DNA of 64,000 nucleotides from Campylobacter bilis (GCF_016806695.1 NZ_WUED01000008.1:28504-92503); one strand, 5' to 3'. Shown: positions 27,949 to 38,059, counted from the stretch's first letter. Notes: a model not told the origin generated them from the letters alone. Made by a program: numbers and translations.

Positions 27949-28832
27949 GTTTGCAAAAAAAAGCAACGCTTATAGCTAGTTTGTGTGCTATTGTTTTAGC
28001 TTTAATTAAATTTATGGTAGGTTTAGCAAGTGGTTCTGTCGCGGTGCTTTCAAGTGCTATAGATTCTTTGATGGATTTTGCTATTTCTGCTTTTAATTTT
28101 TTAGCACTTAAAAAAAGTTCTCAAAAGGCTAATGAGAATTATAATTTTGGCTTTTCTAAAATTGAAGCTTTGATGGGTTTATTAGAGGGTGTTTTTATTG
28201 TAGGAGTTGGAGTTTTTATTTTTTATGAAAGTATTTTAAAAATTTATAATAAAGAAGAAATTAAAGATTTAAATTTAAGTATTTATGTGATGATTTTTGC
28301 ACTTTTGGTAACTTTTTTTCTTGTGCTTTTTTTAAATCATGTAGCTAAAAAAACTCAAAGCTTGATCATACAAAGCGATGCCTTGCATTATAAAACAGAT
28401 TGTTTGAGTAATGCTTGCACTTTGGGATCTTTGATTTTGATATATTTTACAAATTTACATATCATTGATGCGATTTTTGGTATAGTTATTAGCCTTTATA
28501 CAGCATTTTCTGCTTTTAAAATCATTAAAAAAGCTTTGGCTTTTTTAATGGATCAAGCTTTGTCTAAAGATCAAGTGGATAGAATTTGTGCTTTAATTGC
28601 TAGCAATCATGAAGTTATTTCTTATCATGATTTAAAAACTCGTAAAACTCCAAATTGCAATTATTTAAGCGTGCATTTGGTTTTTTGCCCTATAATTTCG
28701 CTTTTAAATGCCCATAAAATTTCAGATGATATAGAAAATGGTATTCGTAAAATGTTTCATGATGAAAAATGGGAAATACAAATTCATTTAGATCCTTATG
28801 ATGATGAAGAGCAAGAAAGGCAAAGACAATGA
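27945..28832 (+). CDS. Cation diffusion facilitator (CDF) transporter
   Basis: A 295-residue divalent metal/proton antiporter with six predicted membrane helices. TM2 holds SSAIDSLMDFAISAFN, providing the site A Asp pair, and TM5 the matching region IQSDALHYKTDCLSNA, where HxxxD is HYKTD. The cytoplasmic C-terminal ferredoxin-like domain includes HDLKTRKTPNCNYLSVHLVF and ends WEIQIHLDPYDDE. Zinc, iron or manganese are possible substrates. It overlaps aguA and aguB by 4 bp each, an odd partner for polyamine genes that is shared with C. jejuni. Confidence 0.88.
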   Translation: MSLQKKATLIASLCAIVLALIKFMVGLASGSVAVLSSAIDSLMDFAISAFNFLALKKSSQKANENYNFGFSKIEALMGLLEGVFIVGVGVFIFYESILKIYNKEEIKDLNLSIYVMIFALLVTFFLVLFLNHVAKKTQSLIIQSDALHYKTDCLSNACTLGSLILIYFTNLHIIDAIFGIVISLYTAFSAFKIIKKALAFLMDQALSKDQVDRICALIASNHEVISYHDLKTRKTPNCNYLSVHLVFCPIISLLNAHKISDDIENGIRKMFHDEKWEIQIHLDPYDDEEQERQRQ

Positions 28833-29701
28833 AAATTGCTTTAATACAACAAAAATTCCACATTAATAAAGAAAAAACTATAAAAAAAACATGCCAATTA
28901 ATACAACAAGCTGTTGAACAAGGTGCTGAACTCATTTGTCTGGGAGAACTTCATCAAAGTGAGTATTTTTGTCAAAGTGAAAATGTAGATTTTTTTGATT
29001 ATGCAAAGGATTATGAAAAGGATGTGCAATTTTGGTCAAGCGTGGCAAAAAAATATGGTGTGGTATTATTAAGTTCTCTTTTTGAAAAACGGAGTGCAGG
29101 GATTTATCACAATACAGCAGTGGTTTTTGAAAAAGATGGACTGATAGCAGGAAAATATCGTAAAATGCATATACCTGATGATCCTTGTTTTTATGAGAAA
29201 TTTTATTTTACCCCTGGGGATTTGGGTTTTGAACCTATAAATACGAGTTTGGGCAAACTTGGTGTGCTAATTTGTTGGGATCAGTGGTACCCTGAAGCAG
29301 CAAGAATAATGGCTTTAAAAGGAGCTGAAATTCTTATTTATCCTACAGCAATTGGATGGTTTGATAAGGATGAAGCCGAAGAAAAACAAAGACAATTAAA
29401 TGCTTGGCTTGGGGTGCAAAAAGGACATGCTATTGCTAATGGTTTGCATGTTGTAGCTGTTAATAGAGTAGGTTTTGAAAAAGATGCAAGTGGGGTAGAA
29501 GAGGGCATAAGATTTTGGGGGAATTCTTTTGTTTTTGGACCTCAAGGTGAAGAACTTTGTCTTTTAGATAGTGAAAATGAATGTGTTAAAATTGTTAAAA
29601 TAGATAAGCAAAGAAGCGAAAAAGTGCGTCAATGGTGGCCTTTTTTACGGGATAGGCGTATAGAATATTTTAAAGATTTGACAAAAAGATTTATCGATTA
29701 A
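28829..29701 (+). CDS. aguB: N-carbamoylputrescine amidohydrolase
   Basis: Nitrilase-superfamily enzyme of 290 residues that turns N-carbamoylputrescine into putrescine, CO2 and ammonia. The Glu-Lys-Cys triad is visible in CLGELHQSEYF (Glu about 41), GKYRKMHIPDDP (Lys about 113) and GVLICWDQWYPEAARIMAL (Cys about 150). FYFTPGD and WWPFLRDRRIEYF near the C-terminus are specific to this subgroup. It overlaps the CDF gene start to stop (ATGA) and is convergent with the next lipoprotein, overlapping by 4 bp. Confidence 0.92.
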   Translation: MKIALIQQKFHINKEKTIKKTCQLIQQAVEQGAELICLGELHQSEYFCQSENVDFFDYAKDYEKDVQFWSSVAKKYGVVLLSSLFEKRSAGIYHNTAVVFEKDGLIAGKYRKMHIPDDPCFYEKFYFTPGDLGFEPINTSLGKLGVLICWDQWYPEAARIMALKGAEILIYPTAIGWFDKDEAEEKQRQLNAWLGVQKGHAIANGLHVVAVNRVGFEKDASGVEEGIRFWGNSFVFGPQGEELCLLDSENECVKIVKIDKQRSEKVRQWWPFLRDRRIEYFKDLTKRFID

Positions 29702-31056
29702 GATAAATCTTTTTTGTTTTGAATATTTTTAAGATAATTGCTTATTTTTTCTTTTTCTTGTTCGCTTAAGCGGATAAAGCTTATTTCTTGAACCCTTGAT
29801 AAAAGTAAATTTTCTTCTAAAATATCTTCTTTACCTATTTCTAAGCTTGTGATAGCGCTAGAGCTTATAAGTAGTCTTTGTGTGGTGCCTTTTTTTAAAC
29901 CCCATATATCATGGATGACTATATTGTTTTGATCGATTTTTCCAGCATAAAGCATGATATGTCCTGGCAGATAAAGCAAGCTTAAATAAGCTTTTCCAAA
30001 GCGAGAAAGAAAGTCTTTTTTTTGCGTATTATTTAAAGTGCTTATATTAAAATGTGCAAAAGAGTTTTTTTGTGCGGCTGAATTTCTTGGTAAATAAAGT
30101 CCAAAAGCTGAAAAAATATCGCGCGTAAGCAAAGAACAATCTCTTTCAAAATTATATCCACCCCAACCATAAGGTAAATTAAGAATTTCAGAGATTTGGC
30201 TTTTTAAATTTTGATCGTTAAATTGTAAGGGGAATTTGGTAGCGTTGTTTTTTGATATTTTATATTTTTTAGAGCCTATTTTTCCATAAAAATAATTTTT
30301 ATCTTCTTTATAATAAGGATAAATAGCACCAATTCTGCTTTCAAAGAAAAAATTATTATCATTGCTTAATACAGCTAATTTTTCTTTTAAAGGAGTGATG
30401 AAATTAAGATTTTCATAGATTTTGCTTCTATACTCAGAAAAAATTTCTAAATCCTTGCTTTCTACAAAACCCACTCCAGCTTCGCTTAATATGAAAGCAT
30501 AGCGCTTGTCTTTGCTAAAGTGTGAAATTAAAACGGGAGTGCCGATATTTAAAACACTGTCGCTTGCATAATCAAAAGGAATGCCTTCGTTTTCTAAAAA
30601 AGGATCTTTTAAAATAGCTCTTTGAGTAGGAAGATTTTTAGAAATAGTATTTTCAATGATTAAGGCTTTTTGATTTAATTTGCCTAAATCTTTAATGTTT
30701 GCATTGTCTATTGTATTTTCAAACCAAGCTTTAGGAATGATTTGTTTATTAAAAAAATAATAGGTATTTTGTGAATTTAAATATAAAGGAAAAGACCAAA
30801 AAAGATTTTCTTTTTTATGGTTTTTGAACGAATCATGCCAAGGGCTGAAAAAACGTTTTTTATATTGTTTTGCATCAAAATTGATATTTTGAGTAAGTTG
30901 AGGCAAAATACTTACATTTTGTTGAAATTCTAATTTTGCATAGTGAGAGTTTTCTTGCTGCAATTTTGGAATTTCATGAGAGGATGAGTCTAGATTGTGA
31001 GTTGAACAAGCCGTTAAAAACAATGCTAGTAAACTAAAATATAAAGAAAATTTCAT
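29698..31056 (-). CDS. SH3/NlpC-P60 lipoprotein (cell wall peptidase)
   Basis: A 452-residue lipoprotein with lipobox LFLTAC (Cys about residue 17). The middle contains SH3-like segments (VLNIGTPVLISHFSKDKRYA; IYENLNFITPL). The C-terminal NlpC/P60 peptidase shows LPYGWGGYNFERDCSLLTRD, with catalytic Cys about residue 312, and LPGHIMLYAGK with the His; IVIHDIWGLK supplies the third position. It probably cleaves stem peptides of peptidoglycan, as described for related SH3_6/SH3_7-P60 proteins. It is transcribed divergently from the helicase gene at 31106. Confidence 0.85.
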   Translation of the reverse strand: MKFSLYFSLLALFLTACSTHNLDSSSHEIPKLQQENSHYAKLEFQQNVSILPQLTQNINFDAKQYKKRFFSPWHDSFKNHKKENLFWSFPLYLNSQNTYYFFNKQIIPKAWFENTIDNANIKDLGKLNQKALIIENTISKNLPTQRAILKDPFLENEGIPFDYASDSVLNIGTPVLISHFSKDKRYAFILSEAGVGFVESKDLEIFSEYRSKIYENLNFITPLKEKLAVLSNDNNFFFESRIGAIYPYYKEDKNYFYGKIGSKKYKISKNNATKFPLQFNDQNLKSQISEILNLPYGWGGYNFERDCSLLTRDIFSAFGLYLPRNSAAQKNSFAHFNISTLNNTQKKDFLSRFGKAYLSLLYLPGHIMLYAGKIDQNNIVIHDIWGLKKGTTQRLLISSSAITSLEIGKEDILEENLLLSRVQEISFIRLSEQEKEKISNYLKNIQNKKDLS

Positions 31057-31081
31057 AATTAACCTTTTAGAAAATAATAGT

Positions 31082-31087
31082 TATAAT
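31082..31087 (+). promoter_or_regulatory. -10 box before the PIF1-like helicase gene
   Basis: TATAAT lies only 19 bp before the helicase ATG, implying a very short leader. The intergenic gap is 49 bp and also has to serve the divergent lipoprotein gene. Confidence 0.35.
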
Positions 31088-31105
31088 TAAACCCAAGGAA
31101 ATATA

Positions 31106-32437
31106 ATGCTTGATAAACTGAAAAAAAATTTAGTATATAATAATGTTTTTTTAAGCGGTGGCGCTGGAGTAGGTAAAAGTTTTTTAACCAATGAACTTAT
31201 ACGATCTTATAGAAAAGAAAAAAAATCTGTTGTAGCTCTTGGTTCTAGTGCTCTTTCAGCGTTTAATATAGGTGGAATTACTTTGCATAGTTTTTTTTGC
31301 CTAGGTTATTGTGAAGATGCTTTGCAATTAAGTGTGCTTGATCGCAGTCAAAAACAAAAAGATAAATTAGCAAAACTTAAGAAAGTTTTAAAAACAACCG
31401 ATCTCATTATCATAGATGAAATTTCTATGGTGAGTGCTAATGTTTTTGAAATGTTAGGTTTTAGGCTTAAAAATTCTCAATTTAATGGGAAAATTTTAGT
31501 GGTTGGGGATTTTTTTCAATTACCTCCTGTGATTAAAAAGAAAAAACAAAGTCTTTTTAGCAATTCTTATTATGCTTTTTCATCCTTTTTTTGGAAGGAT
31601 TTGAATTTTAAAAACCTTATGCTTTCTCAATCTAAAAGGACTCAAAATATAGAATTTTATAATAATTTATCTTTAATCAGACAAGGTTTTTTGGATGAAA
31701 CAATTTTAAATTTTTTCCAATCTTTGCAAGTAGATTACAAACAATTACAAAATTTAGAAGATGATTATATTTTACTTTGTGGTATCAATAAAAAAGTCAA
31801 TTATATTAATAAAGAAAAATTAAATCGTCTTTGTACTCCTCTTGTATGTTTAAAAGCTGAAATTAAAAAAGAAGATAAGGTAAAAGATGAAGAACTTCTT
31901 TTTTGGGTTAAAAGCTTAAATATTTTAGAAGAATTAAATCTTAAAATAGGTGCTCGTATTATTTTTTGCGTGAATAATTGGGATAAAAATTATTATAATG
32001 GAGAACAAGGAGTGGTTCAAGATATTATTAATGAAGAAGGAAAAATTTATATTAATATTATGAAAAACAATGGGATTGAAATTTTGCTTGAACCTTACAC
32101 TTTTTTTATGCAAGAATTAGAACAATCAGGAAAGGATTTATTTATTAAAACTCTTGCAAGTGTTACTCAATTTCCTATAAAATTAGCCTATGCTATTACT
32201 ATACATAAATCGCAAGGTATGAGTATAGAAAAACTAGTTTGTGATATTGATCATATTTTTGAAAACGGACAGCTTTATGTAGCCCTTTCACGTTCTATAA
32301 ATCCTAATACATTAAAAATTTATTCTCAAAAAAGGATTGATTTTAGACTTTATTTTGCTAATATTTTAAAAATAGATTCTAGTGTGATTGAATTTTATAA
32401 AAGACATGATTTTGTAGATCTTCAAATACAAGAATAA
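31106..32437 (+). CDS. PIF1-like superfamily 1B helicase
   Basis: A 443-residue ATP-dependent DNA helicase. Motif I is SGGAGVGKSFLTNEL (about residue 18), then LGSSALSAFNIGGITLHSFF (Ia), LIIIDEISMVSANVFEML (motif II, DEIS, about 104), VVGDFFQLPPV (motif III, about 132), and near the end YAITIHKSQGMSIEKLV (V) and GQLYVALSRSINPNTLKIY (VI). The set is complete, so it should be active. Bacterial PIF1-like proteins unwind forked or G-quadruplex DNA; the role in Campylobacter is not known. The start is 24 bp upstream of a lysine-rich segment and has AAGGA before it. Confidence 0.9.
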   Translation: MLDKLKKNLVYNNVFLSGGAGVGKSFLTNELIRSYRKEKKSVVALGSSALSAFNIGGITLHSFFCLGYCEDALQLSVLDRSQKQKDKLAKLKKVLKTTDLIIIDEISMVSANVFEMLGFRLKNSQFNGKILVVGDFFQLPPVIKKKKQSLFSNSYYAFSSFFWKDLNFKNLMLSQSKRTQNIEFYNNLSLIRQGFLDETILNFFQSLQVDYKQLQNLEDDYILLCGINKKVNYINKEKLNRLCTPLVCLKAEIKKEDKVKDEELLFWVKSLNILEELNLKIGARIIFCVNNWDKNYYNGEQGVVQDIINEEGKIYINIMKNNGIEILLEPYTFFMQELEQSGKDLFIKTLASVTQFPIKLAYAITIHKSQGMSIEKLVCDIDHIFENGQLYVALSRSINPNTLKIYSQKRIDFRLYFANILKIDSSVIEFYKRHDFVDLQIQE

Positions 32438-32460
32438 ATCATTTATTTTAAGGTATTTTA

Positions 32461-33141
32461 ATGAAAAAAATATTTTTAAGTGTTTGTTTGGTTTTAGCTT
32501 TAAATGCTCAAAATCTTCAAATAGATAAAATAAGAACAGATCTTTATTCTAAAAACGGTTCAAATGTGCTTAAAAAGATTGAAATTTCTTTAGAATTTGT
32601 TGGAAATGACTTAGAAGAAAACAAGCTTATCGATGCTACAAATACAGTTATTTCGGGGTTTTTTTATGAAGATATTTTTACAGAACTTGGTAAAGATAAT
32701 TTTAAAAAGATTTTAGAGAAATTCTTAGATAAAAAATATAAAATCAAATTAGAAGATATCTATATTTTATCTTTAAATACAGTAGAAAAGTTTGATTTAG
32801 AGGAATTTAAACGTTTTTTACAAAGCACAGAGGTTGAAGAAAAAAATAAAAATGATGAAACTAAAGCACTCAAAGATTTAAAATCGCCCCAAATTCCTCA
32901 TTCTCCTAGTGAGAAAGAATCTAAACAAATAGATCAACTTTTTAAAGATGTTGATGAAGAAAATGAAAACAATAAAGAAGAAATCAATTTGCACAATTTA
33001 AATATACCTAGAATGACTTTTAATTTAGATGAGAAAATGAAACAAGACTTAATCGCTAAACTCTTGCAAATTTTTGAAGAAAATAATATAAGCAAATCCG
33101 AATTGTCATCTCCAATAAACCATGAGTTGGAGCTTGATTAA
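32461..33141 (+). CDS. Secreted acidic protein of unknown function
   Basis: A 226-residue protein. The first 16 residues (MKKIFLSVCLVLALNA) are a signal peptide. The mature part has a folded-looking first half (DLYSKNGSNVLKKIEISLEF, FLDKKYKIKLEDIYILSL) and a charged, low-complexity middle rich in Glu, Lys and Asn (about residues 130-180), ending NHELELD. No known domain was recognised. It follows the helicase by 23 bp with AAGG before the ATG, and converges on lolA. The counterpart at this place in C. jejuni is also annotated as periplasmic. Confidence 0.72.
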   Translation: MKKIFLSVCLVLALNAQNLQIDKIRTDLYSKNGSNVLKKIEISLEFVGNDLEENKLIDATNTVISGFFYEDIFTELGKDNFKKILEKFLDKKYKIKLEDIYILSLNTVEKFDLEEFKRFLQSTEVEEKNKNDETKALKDLKSPQIPHSPSEKESKQIDQLFKDVDEENENNKEEINLHNLNIPRMTFNLDEKMKQDLIAKLLQIFEENNISKSELSSPINHELELD

Positions 33142-33152
33142 AATCATTAGAC

Positions 33153-33662
33153 TTAGCGGATGATGTCGTAATTTTGTGGAATTTTTGCTTGAAAAATATT
33201 AGCTTTAATAGGCGGATTTTTAATTTGCTTGCTTAATTTGATAGTGACTTTATTTTGAAATTCATCTTCATAAGATATGCTTTGAATTTGATCTTGATAT
33301 AATGTGATTGTATAGTTTATATTTTCATATTTTGCTATGAGTTTATCTTTATCTAGATATTTGGCTTTTTTAAAAATTTCATTAAGATTAGGAAGATTTT
33401 GAAGATGAGAGAAAATCACTTGTTCAAGATCATGTTCTATGATAATGATTTGATTTTTGTTGATGTAAATTTCTTTTTTACTAGGTGTATCATAACTCCA
33501 ATATGCTTGATTTTTGTTAAATATAAAATGTCCTGAGTAAGAAAGTATGGAGTTTTTAGATTTTATAGTCTGAGTAAAATCACTAGAAAATGTATTAAAA
33601 TCAAGATCTAAGGCTAAAAGCTTTGCTATAAAAATAAAAAGCATGAAAAATATTTTTTTCAT
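33153..33662 (-). CDS. lolA: Outer-membrane lipoprotein carrier LolA
   Basis: A 169-residue periplasmic chaperone that carries lipoproteins from the LolCDE complex to the outer membrane. The signal peptide is MKKIFFMLFIFIAKLLA, followed by LDLDFNTFSSDFTQTIKSKN, the characteristic hydrophobic-groove start. FNKNQAYWSYDTPSKKEIYI and the NKNQIIIIEHDLEQ strand are typical of LolA. It is smaller than E. coli LolA (203) but usual for the genus. A LolC/E-like permease gene lies nearby at 36346, and secA lies between them on the other strand. Confidence 0.87.
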   Translation of the reverse strand: MKKIFFMLFIFIAKLLALDLDFNTFSSDFTQTIKSKNSILSYSGHFIFNKNQAYWSYDTPSKKEIYINKNQIIIIEHDLEQVIFSHLQNLPNLNEIFKKAKYLDKDKLIAKYENINYTITLYQDQIQSISYEDEFQNKVTIKLSKQIKNPPIKANIFQAKIPQNYDIIR

Positions 33663-33722
33663 TTATTCCCTTAAAAATTATATTTTTTATATCATTCTAG
33701 CTAATTTTAATTAAATAATCGT

Positions 33723-33728
33723 TATAAT
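33723..33728 (+). promoter_or_regulatory. -10 box of secA
   Basis: TATAAT occurs 32 bp before the secA ATG, in the 98-bp gap that also separates the divergent lolA. AAAGG precedes the ATG at about 33749-33753. Confidence 0.45.
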
Positions 33729-33760
33729 GATAGCTTGAAAAATTTATAAAAGGTTTAAAA

Positions 33761-36349
33761 ATGTTTTTAAATACCTTAAAAGCCGTATTTGGCACAAAAA
33801 ATGATCGAGAGGTAAAAAAATATTTCAAGCGTGTAGCACAAATTAACGCTTTAGAAAGCAAATATCAAAATTTAAGTGATGAGGAGTTAAAAATCGCTTT
33901 TGCAAATTTTAAAGAGCAAATTATAAAGGGCGAAAAAAACGAAAACGAACTTTTAAATGATGTTTTTGCTATAGTAAGAGAAACAAGCAAAAGAACCTTA
34001 AATATGCGTCATTTTGATGTGCAATTAATCGGTGGTATGGTTTTGCATGATGGTAAAATTGCAGAAATGAAAACAGGAGAGGGTAAGACCCTTGTTGCTA
34101 CTTTGCCTGTTGTTTTAAATGCTATGAGTGGCAAAGGGGTGCATGTGGTTACAGTGAATGATTATTTGGCTAAAAGAGATGCTGAGCAAATGAGTGCTAT
34201 TTATAATTTTTTAGGTTTTAGTGTGGGTGTAGTGCTTTCATCTCAAAATAGCGATTTAGAGCATAAGCAAGCTTATAATTGCGATATTACTTATGGGACT
34301 AATAATGAATTTGGTTTTGATTATTTACGCGATAATATGAAATTTTCAAAAGCTGAAAAAGTCCAAAGAGAACATAATTTTGTTATTGTTGATGAAGTTG
34401 ATAGTATTTTAATTGATGAGGCAAGAACCCCACTTATCATTAGTGGTCCTACAAATCGCACCTTAGATGGATATATTAAGGCTGATGAAGTAGCCAGACA
34501 AATGCAAAAAGCCCAAGCAGTCTTGCCACCAGCAAAACCTGAAGGTGATTTTGTAGTAGATGAAAAAAATCGTAGTATTTTAATCACAGAAGCAGGTATT
34601 GCAAAAGCTGAAAGGCTTTTTGGTGTGGATAATTTATACAGTCTTGACAATGCTATTTTAGCCCATCAGCTTGATCAGGCCTTAAAAGCGCATAATCTTT
34701 TTGAAAAAGATGTGCACTATGTTTTAAGAGCTAATGAAGTTGTTATTGTTGATGAATTTACGGGGCGTTTGAGTGAAGGGCGGCGTTTTAGTGAAGGTTT
34801 GCATCAAGCCTTAGAAGCTAAAGAAAGGGTCAAAATCCAAGAAGAAAGTCAAACTTTAGCCGATATAACTTTTCAAAATTATTTTAGAATGTATAATAAA
34901 TTAGCAGGTATGACAGGGACAGCACAAACTGAAGCTACAGAATTTTCTCAAATTTATAATTTAGATGTTATTTCTATTCCTACAAATATTCCTATTAAAA
35001 GACAAGATAAAGATGATCTTATTTATAAAACTCAAAATGAAAAATTTAAAGCTGTTATTGAAGAAATAAAAAAAGCCAATGCCAAAGGACAGCCTGTGCT
35101 TGTAGGGACTGCGAGTATAGAGCGGAGCGAAGTGTTTCATAATATGCTTGTAAAAGAAAAAATTCCCCATCATGTTTTAAATGCGAAAAATCATGAGCAA
35201 GAAGCTTTAATCATTCAAGATGCAGGTAAAAAAGGAGCCGTCACTATTGCTACAAACATGGCAGGGCGTGGTGTGGATATTAAAATCGATGATGAAATTA
35301 GAGCCTTAGGTGGGCTTTATATCATAGGTACAGAAAGACATGAAAGCCGTCGCATTGATAATCAATTGCGTGGTCGTGCGGGTAGACAAGGGGATCCGGG
35401 TGTGAGTCGCTTTTATCTTAGTTTAGAAGACAATCTTTTAAGAATTTTTGGCGGTGAACGCATTAAAACAATTATGGATCGTTTAGGAATACAAGAAGGC
35501 GAAAGCATAGAATCAAGAATTGTTACAAGAGCAGTTGAAAATGCACAAAAAAAGGTTGAAAGTTTGCATTTTGAAAGCAGGAAGCATTTATTAGAATATG
35601 ATGATGTGGCAAATGAACAAAGAAAAACCATTTATCGTTACCGCAATGAGCTTTTGGATGAAAATTACGATATTAGAGCGAAAATTTCACAAAATATAGC
35701 TGAATATAGTGCAAATGTAATGAGTGATTATATTTCTGATGAACATGCAAGCAATATTAATTTTGAAAATTTACAAGCTAAAATTTTATATGAGTGTTCT
35801 ACTCAAATCAATGAAGATGATTTTAAAGATTTAAGCATTATCCAAATACAAGATAAATTAAGTCAAATTCTTGAAAACTCTTATAATGATAAAATGTCAA
35901 GGCTTGATTTAAAACAATTGCGCAATATAGAGCGTATTTTGTATTTACAGGTTTTAGACAATGCTTGGCGTGAGCATTTGTATCAAATGGATATTTTAAA
36001 AACAGGAATAGGTTTGCGCGGATACAATCAAAAAGATCCCCTCGTAGAATATAAAAAAGAAAGCTATAATCTTTTCTTAGAGCTTGTAAATCGTATTAAA
36101 TTTGATAGCATTAAACTTCTTTTTAGTGTACAATTTACCCAAGAAGAAGTGCAAAATTTAGAAAATAAAGCCAATCAAGAAAATGAAAGATTGTTTGAAA
36201 ATTCTGTAGAGTTAGGATCTAATGAAGATAGACTTGGTGAAGCTGAATTTAAAAAAGTTCCTCGTAATGCCCCTTGTCCTTGTGGAAGTGGTAAAAAATT
36301 TAAAGAATGCCATGGAAAAAGTGGTCCTAAACAAGGTATTTTAGCTTGA
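33761..36349 (+). CDS. secA: Preprotein translocase ATPase SecA
   Basis: The 862-residue motor of Sec export. NBD1 has [19 protein letters not shown] (Walker A, about residue 103) and [20 protein letters not shown] (Walker B DEVD, about 209). The preprotein cross-linking domain follows, then NBD2 with [13 protein letters not shown] and [19 protein letters not shown] motifs (about 500-550). The C-terminal zinc finger is intact: [16 protein letters not shown], the CxCx8CH form that binds SecB and lipids. AAAGG precedes the ATG. Its stop codon overlaps the TTG start of the next gene. Confidence 0.97.
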   Translation: MFLNTLKAVFGTKNDREVKKYFKRVAQINALESKYQNLSDEELKIAFANFKEQIIKGEKNENELLNDVFAIVRETSKRTLNMRHFDVQLIGGMVLHDGKIAEMKTGEGKTLVATLPVVLNAMSGKGVHVVTVNDYLAKRDAEQMSAIYNFLGFSVGVVLSSQNSDLEHKQAYNCDITYGTNNEFGFDYLRDNMKFSKAEKVQREHNFVIVDEVDSILIDEARTPLIISGPTNRTLDGYIKADEVARQMQKAQAVLPPAKPEGDFVVDEKNRSILITEAGIAKAERLFGVDNLYSLDNAILAHQLDQALKAHNLFEKDVHYVLRANEVVIVDEFTGRLSEGRRFSEGLHQALEAKERVKIQEESQTLADITFQNYFRMYNKLAGMTGTAQTEATEFSQIYNLDVISIPTNIPIKRQDKDDLIYKTQNEKFKAVIEEIKKANAKGQPVLVGTASIERSEVFHNMLVKEKIPHHVLNAKNHEQEALIIQDAGKKGAVTIATNMAGRGVDIKIDDEIRALGGLYIIGTERHESRRIDNQLRGRAGRQGDPGVSRFYLSLEDNLLRIFGGERIKTIMDRLGIQEGESIESRIVTRAVENAQKKVESLHFESRKHLLEYDDVANEQRKTIYRYRNELLDENYDIRAKISQNIAEYSANVMSDYISDEHASNINFENLQAKILYECSTQINEDDFKDLSIIQIQDKLSQILENSYNDKMSRLDLKQLRNIERILYLQVLDNAWREHLYQMDILKTGIGLRGYNQKDPLVEYKKESYNLFLELVNRIKFDSIKLLFSVQFTQEEVQNLENKANQENERLFENSVELGSNEDRLGEAEFKKVPRNAPCPCGSGKKFKECHGKSGPKQGILA

Positions 36350-37551
36350 AAAAAAGCATTTTAAAATATTTGCTTTTTAAATATTTAAGATTTGATAAAA
36401 AACAGCCTTTTATCAATCTTTCCATGCTTTTAGCTTTTTTAGGTGTTTGCGTGGGACTTTGTGTTTTACTTGTAGCTATGGCTATTATGAATGGTTTTGA
36501 TAAGGAATTTGAAAAACGTTTTTTTATAATGAATTATCCTATTACTGTTTTACCTAAATTCTATGCTTTAGTTGATGATGATTTTGTAAAAGATTTAAGA
36601 AAAACATTTCCTGATTTACTTTTTAGCCCTTATATTAGCACTCAAGTAGTGGTTAAAGCAGAGGATCGTTTTGAAGGTGGTGTGCTTTTTGGAGTGCATT
36701 TTAATGATGAAAAAAAGATCAATGAAGTGTTTGCTAAGGCTTTAAAAGATGAAAATTTAAGTGGATTTGATATTCTCATAGGAAGTGAACTTGTTAATGA
36801 ATTTGGTTTTAGAAAAAATGATAAATTGTCTTTGATCTTTTCAAATTTTAATCCTAATGGATTTTCTTTAATACCTCAAAGCAAACGTTTTAATATTAAG
36901 GCATATTTTACCTCAGGGCTTGCTTTTTATGATAAAGTTTATATGTATACTGATGTTGATGCTTTAAGAAAAGTGCTTGGAATGTCTCAAAATTCAAATT
37001 ACAATGGGGTTCATGTCTATAGTAATGATGCTTTTAAAGATGCCCAAAAATTACAATCTTATTTGCAAAAAGATTATTTAGTAATAGGCTGGTGGGAGCA
37101 AAATAAAAATTTTTTTTCGGCTTTAAAGCTTGAAAAACGTGCTCTTTTTATAGTTTTAATGCTTATTATTTTAGTAGCAAGTTTAAATATAGTCAGTTCT
37201 TTGCTTATGATTGTAATGAATCGTCGTAATGAAATCGCACTTTTGCTTGCTTTAGGAGCTAGCAAAACAGAAATAAAAAAGACTTTTTTTGCCTTAGGTA
37301 TGTTAATAGGTAGTAGCGGTATGATAGTAGGGATTGTGCTTGCTTTTGTAGCTTTATGGTTATTGGGTAATTTTGATATTATTAGCCTTCCTAGTGATGT
37401 TTATGGTACAAGCAAATTGCCTCTTGATTTGTCTATAATAGATTTTTCTTTAACTATTATTGGTGCTTTAATAATAATAGCTTTATCTTCTTTTTATCCA
37501 GCAAAAAAAGCAACACAAATAGATGTTTTAGAAACTTTAAGAAATGAATAG
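36346..37551 (+). CDS. LolC/E-like ABC transporter permease
   Basis: A 401-residue inner-membrane permease of the lipoprotein-release type. TM1 is at about residues 23-48 ([20 protein letters not shown]), then [19 protein letters not shown] and a periplasmic MacB_PCD domain to about residue 260. Three C-terminal TMs follow, with [28 protein letters not shown], the FtsX/LolC signature. The start is TTG inside the secA stop (TTGA). It would export lipoproteins to LolA, also encoded nearby; the ATPase partner LolD is not in this window. Whether a single LolF-like permease serves here is inference. Confidence 0.85.
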   Translation: MKKSILKYLLFKYLRFDKKQPFINLSMLLAFLGVCVGLCVLLVAMAIMNGFDKEFEKRFFIMNYPITVLPKFYALVDDDFVKDLRKTFPDLLFSPYISTQVVVKAEDRFEGGVLFGVHFNDEKKINEVFAKALKDENLSGFDILIGSELVNEFGFRKNDKLSLIFSNFNPNGFSLIPQSKRFNIKAYFTSGLAFYDKVYMYTDVDALRKVLGMSQNSNYNGVHVYSNDAFKDAQKLQSYLQKDYLVIGWWEQNKNFFSALKLEKRALFIVLMLIILVASLNIVSSLLMIVMNRRNEIALLLALGASKTEIKKTFFALGMLIGSSGMIVGIVLAFVALWLLGNFDIISLPSDVYGTSKLPLDLSIIDFSLTIIGALIIIALSSFYPAKKATQIDVLETLRNE

Positions 37552-37646
37552 ATGCTTAAACTGTTTTTCACTTTTTAGATCCTTTTTAAAATGATTCAAT
37601 AAAGATACGAAAATTAACTTTTTATATTGTATTTTTCTAAACAATC

Positions 37647-37675
37647 TTGACAAATAAAGCTAATTGTGGCATAAT
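37647..37675 (+). promoter_or_regulatory. Strong sigma-70 promoter of the tRNA cluster
   Basis: TTGACA at 37647-37652 and CATAAT at 37670-37675 are separated by 17 bp, with G-rich GTGG just before the -10. A consensus -35 box is uncommon in Campylobacter and fits a stable RNA promoter. The first tRNA starts 21 bp after the -10. Confidence 0.65.
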
Positions 37676-37696
37676 CACATTTTTATTTTTTAAAAT

Positions 37697-37772
37697 GTCT
37701 CGTTAGCTCAGCTGGTAGAGCATCTCCCTTTTAAGGAGGGGGCCGTTGGTTCGAATCCAACACGGGACACCA
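37697..37772 (+). tRNA. tRNA-Lys (TTT), copy 1
   Basis: 76 bases including an encoded CCA. Acceptor GTCTCGT pairs with ACGGGAC. The anticodon loop is CTTTTAA with anticodon TTT, and the T arm has GGTTCGAATCC. It is identical in sequence to the copy at 38060. Confidence 0.95.
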
Positions 37773-37786
37773 TATTATAGGGTTAT

Positions 37787-37862
37787 GACCCTTTCGTCTA
37801 GTGGCCCAGGACAACACTCTCTCTGTGTGGAAACAGAGGTTCAAATCCTCTAGGGGTCGCCA
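37787..37862 (+). tRNA. tRNA-Glu, anticodon reads CTC; unusual anticodon arm
   Basis: 76 bases with encoded CCA. Acceptor GACCCTT/AGGGGTC, the D arm with GTCTAGTGG, and the T arm AGAGG-TTCAAAT-CCTCT are all sound and Glu-like. The anticodon arm reads ACACT-CTCTCTG-TGTGG: anticodon CTC, but with T-T at 31:39, A-G at 27:43 and T at position 37. Most bacteria have TTC here with a perfect stem. It may be a real variant, a decayed copy, or a sequence error. It is absent from the second half of the duplicated cluster. Confidence 0.7.
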
Positions 37863-37868
37863 AAATTA

Positions 37869-37944
37869 GGTCGCTTAGCTCAGTTGGTAGAGCGCCACCC
37901 TTACAAGGTGGATGTCATAAGTTCGAGTCTTATAGCGACCACCA
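37869..37944 (+). tRNA. tRNA-Val (TAC), copy 1
   Basis: 76 bases with encoded CCA. Acceptor GGTCGCT/AGCGACC. The anticodon arm CACCC-TTACAAG-GTGG reads TAC. It is identical to the copy at 38197. Confidence 0.94.
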
Positions 37945-37977
37945 TAAAAATGGATAAATTTTCTTCTTTACTTTGAT

Positions 37978-38054
37978 GCAGCGGTAGTTCAGCTGGTTAG
38001 AATGCCGCCCTGTCACGGCGGAGGTCGCGGGTTCGAGCCCCGTCCGCTGCGCCA
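37978..38054 (+). tRNA. tRNA-Asp (GTC), copy 1
   Basis: 77 bases with encoded CCA. Acceptor GCAGCGG/CCGCTGC. The anticodon arm CCGCC-CTGTCAC-GGCGG reads GTC. It is identical to the copy at 38307. Confidence 0.95.
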
Positions 38055-38059
38055 TTTTT

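Noticed and set aside
34321..34650. Minus-strand open frame of 109 codons
   Set aside because: Lies wholly inside secA on the other strand and has no recognisable domain.
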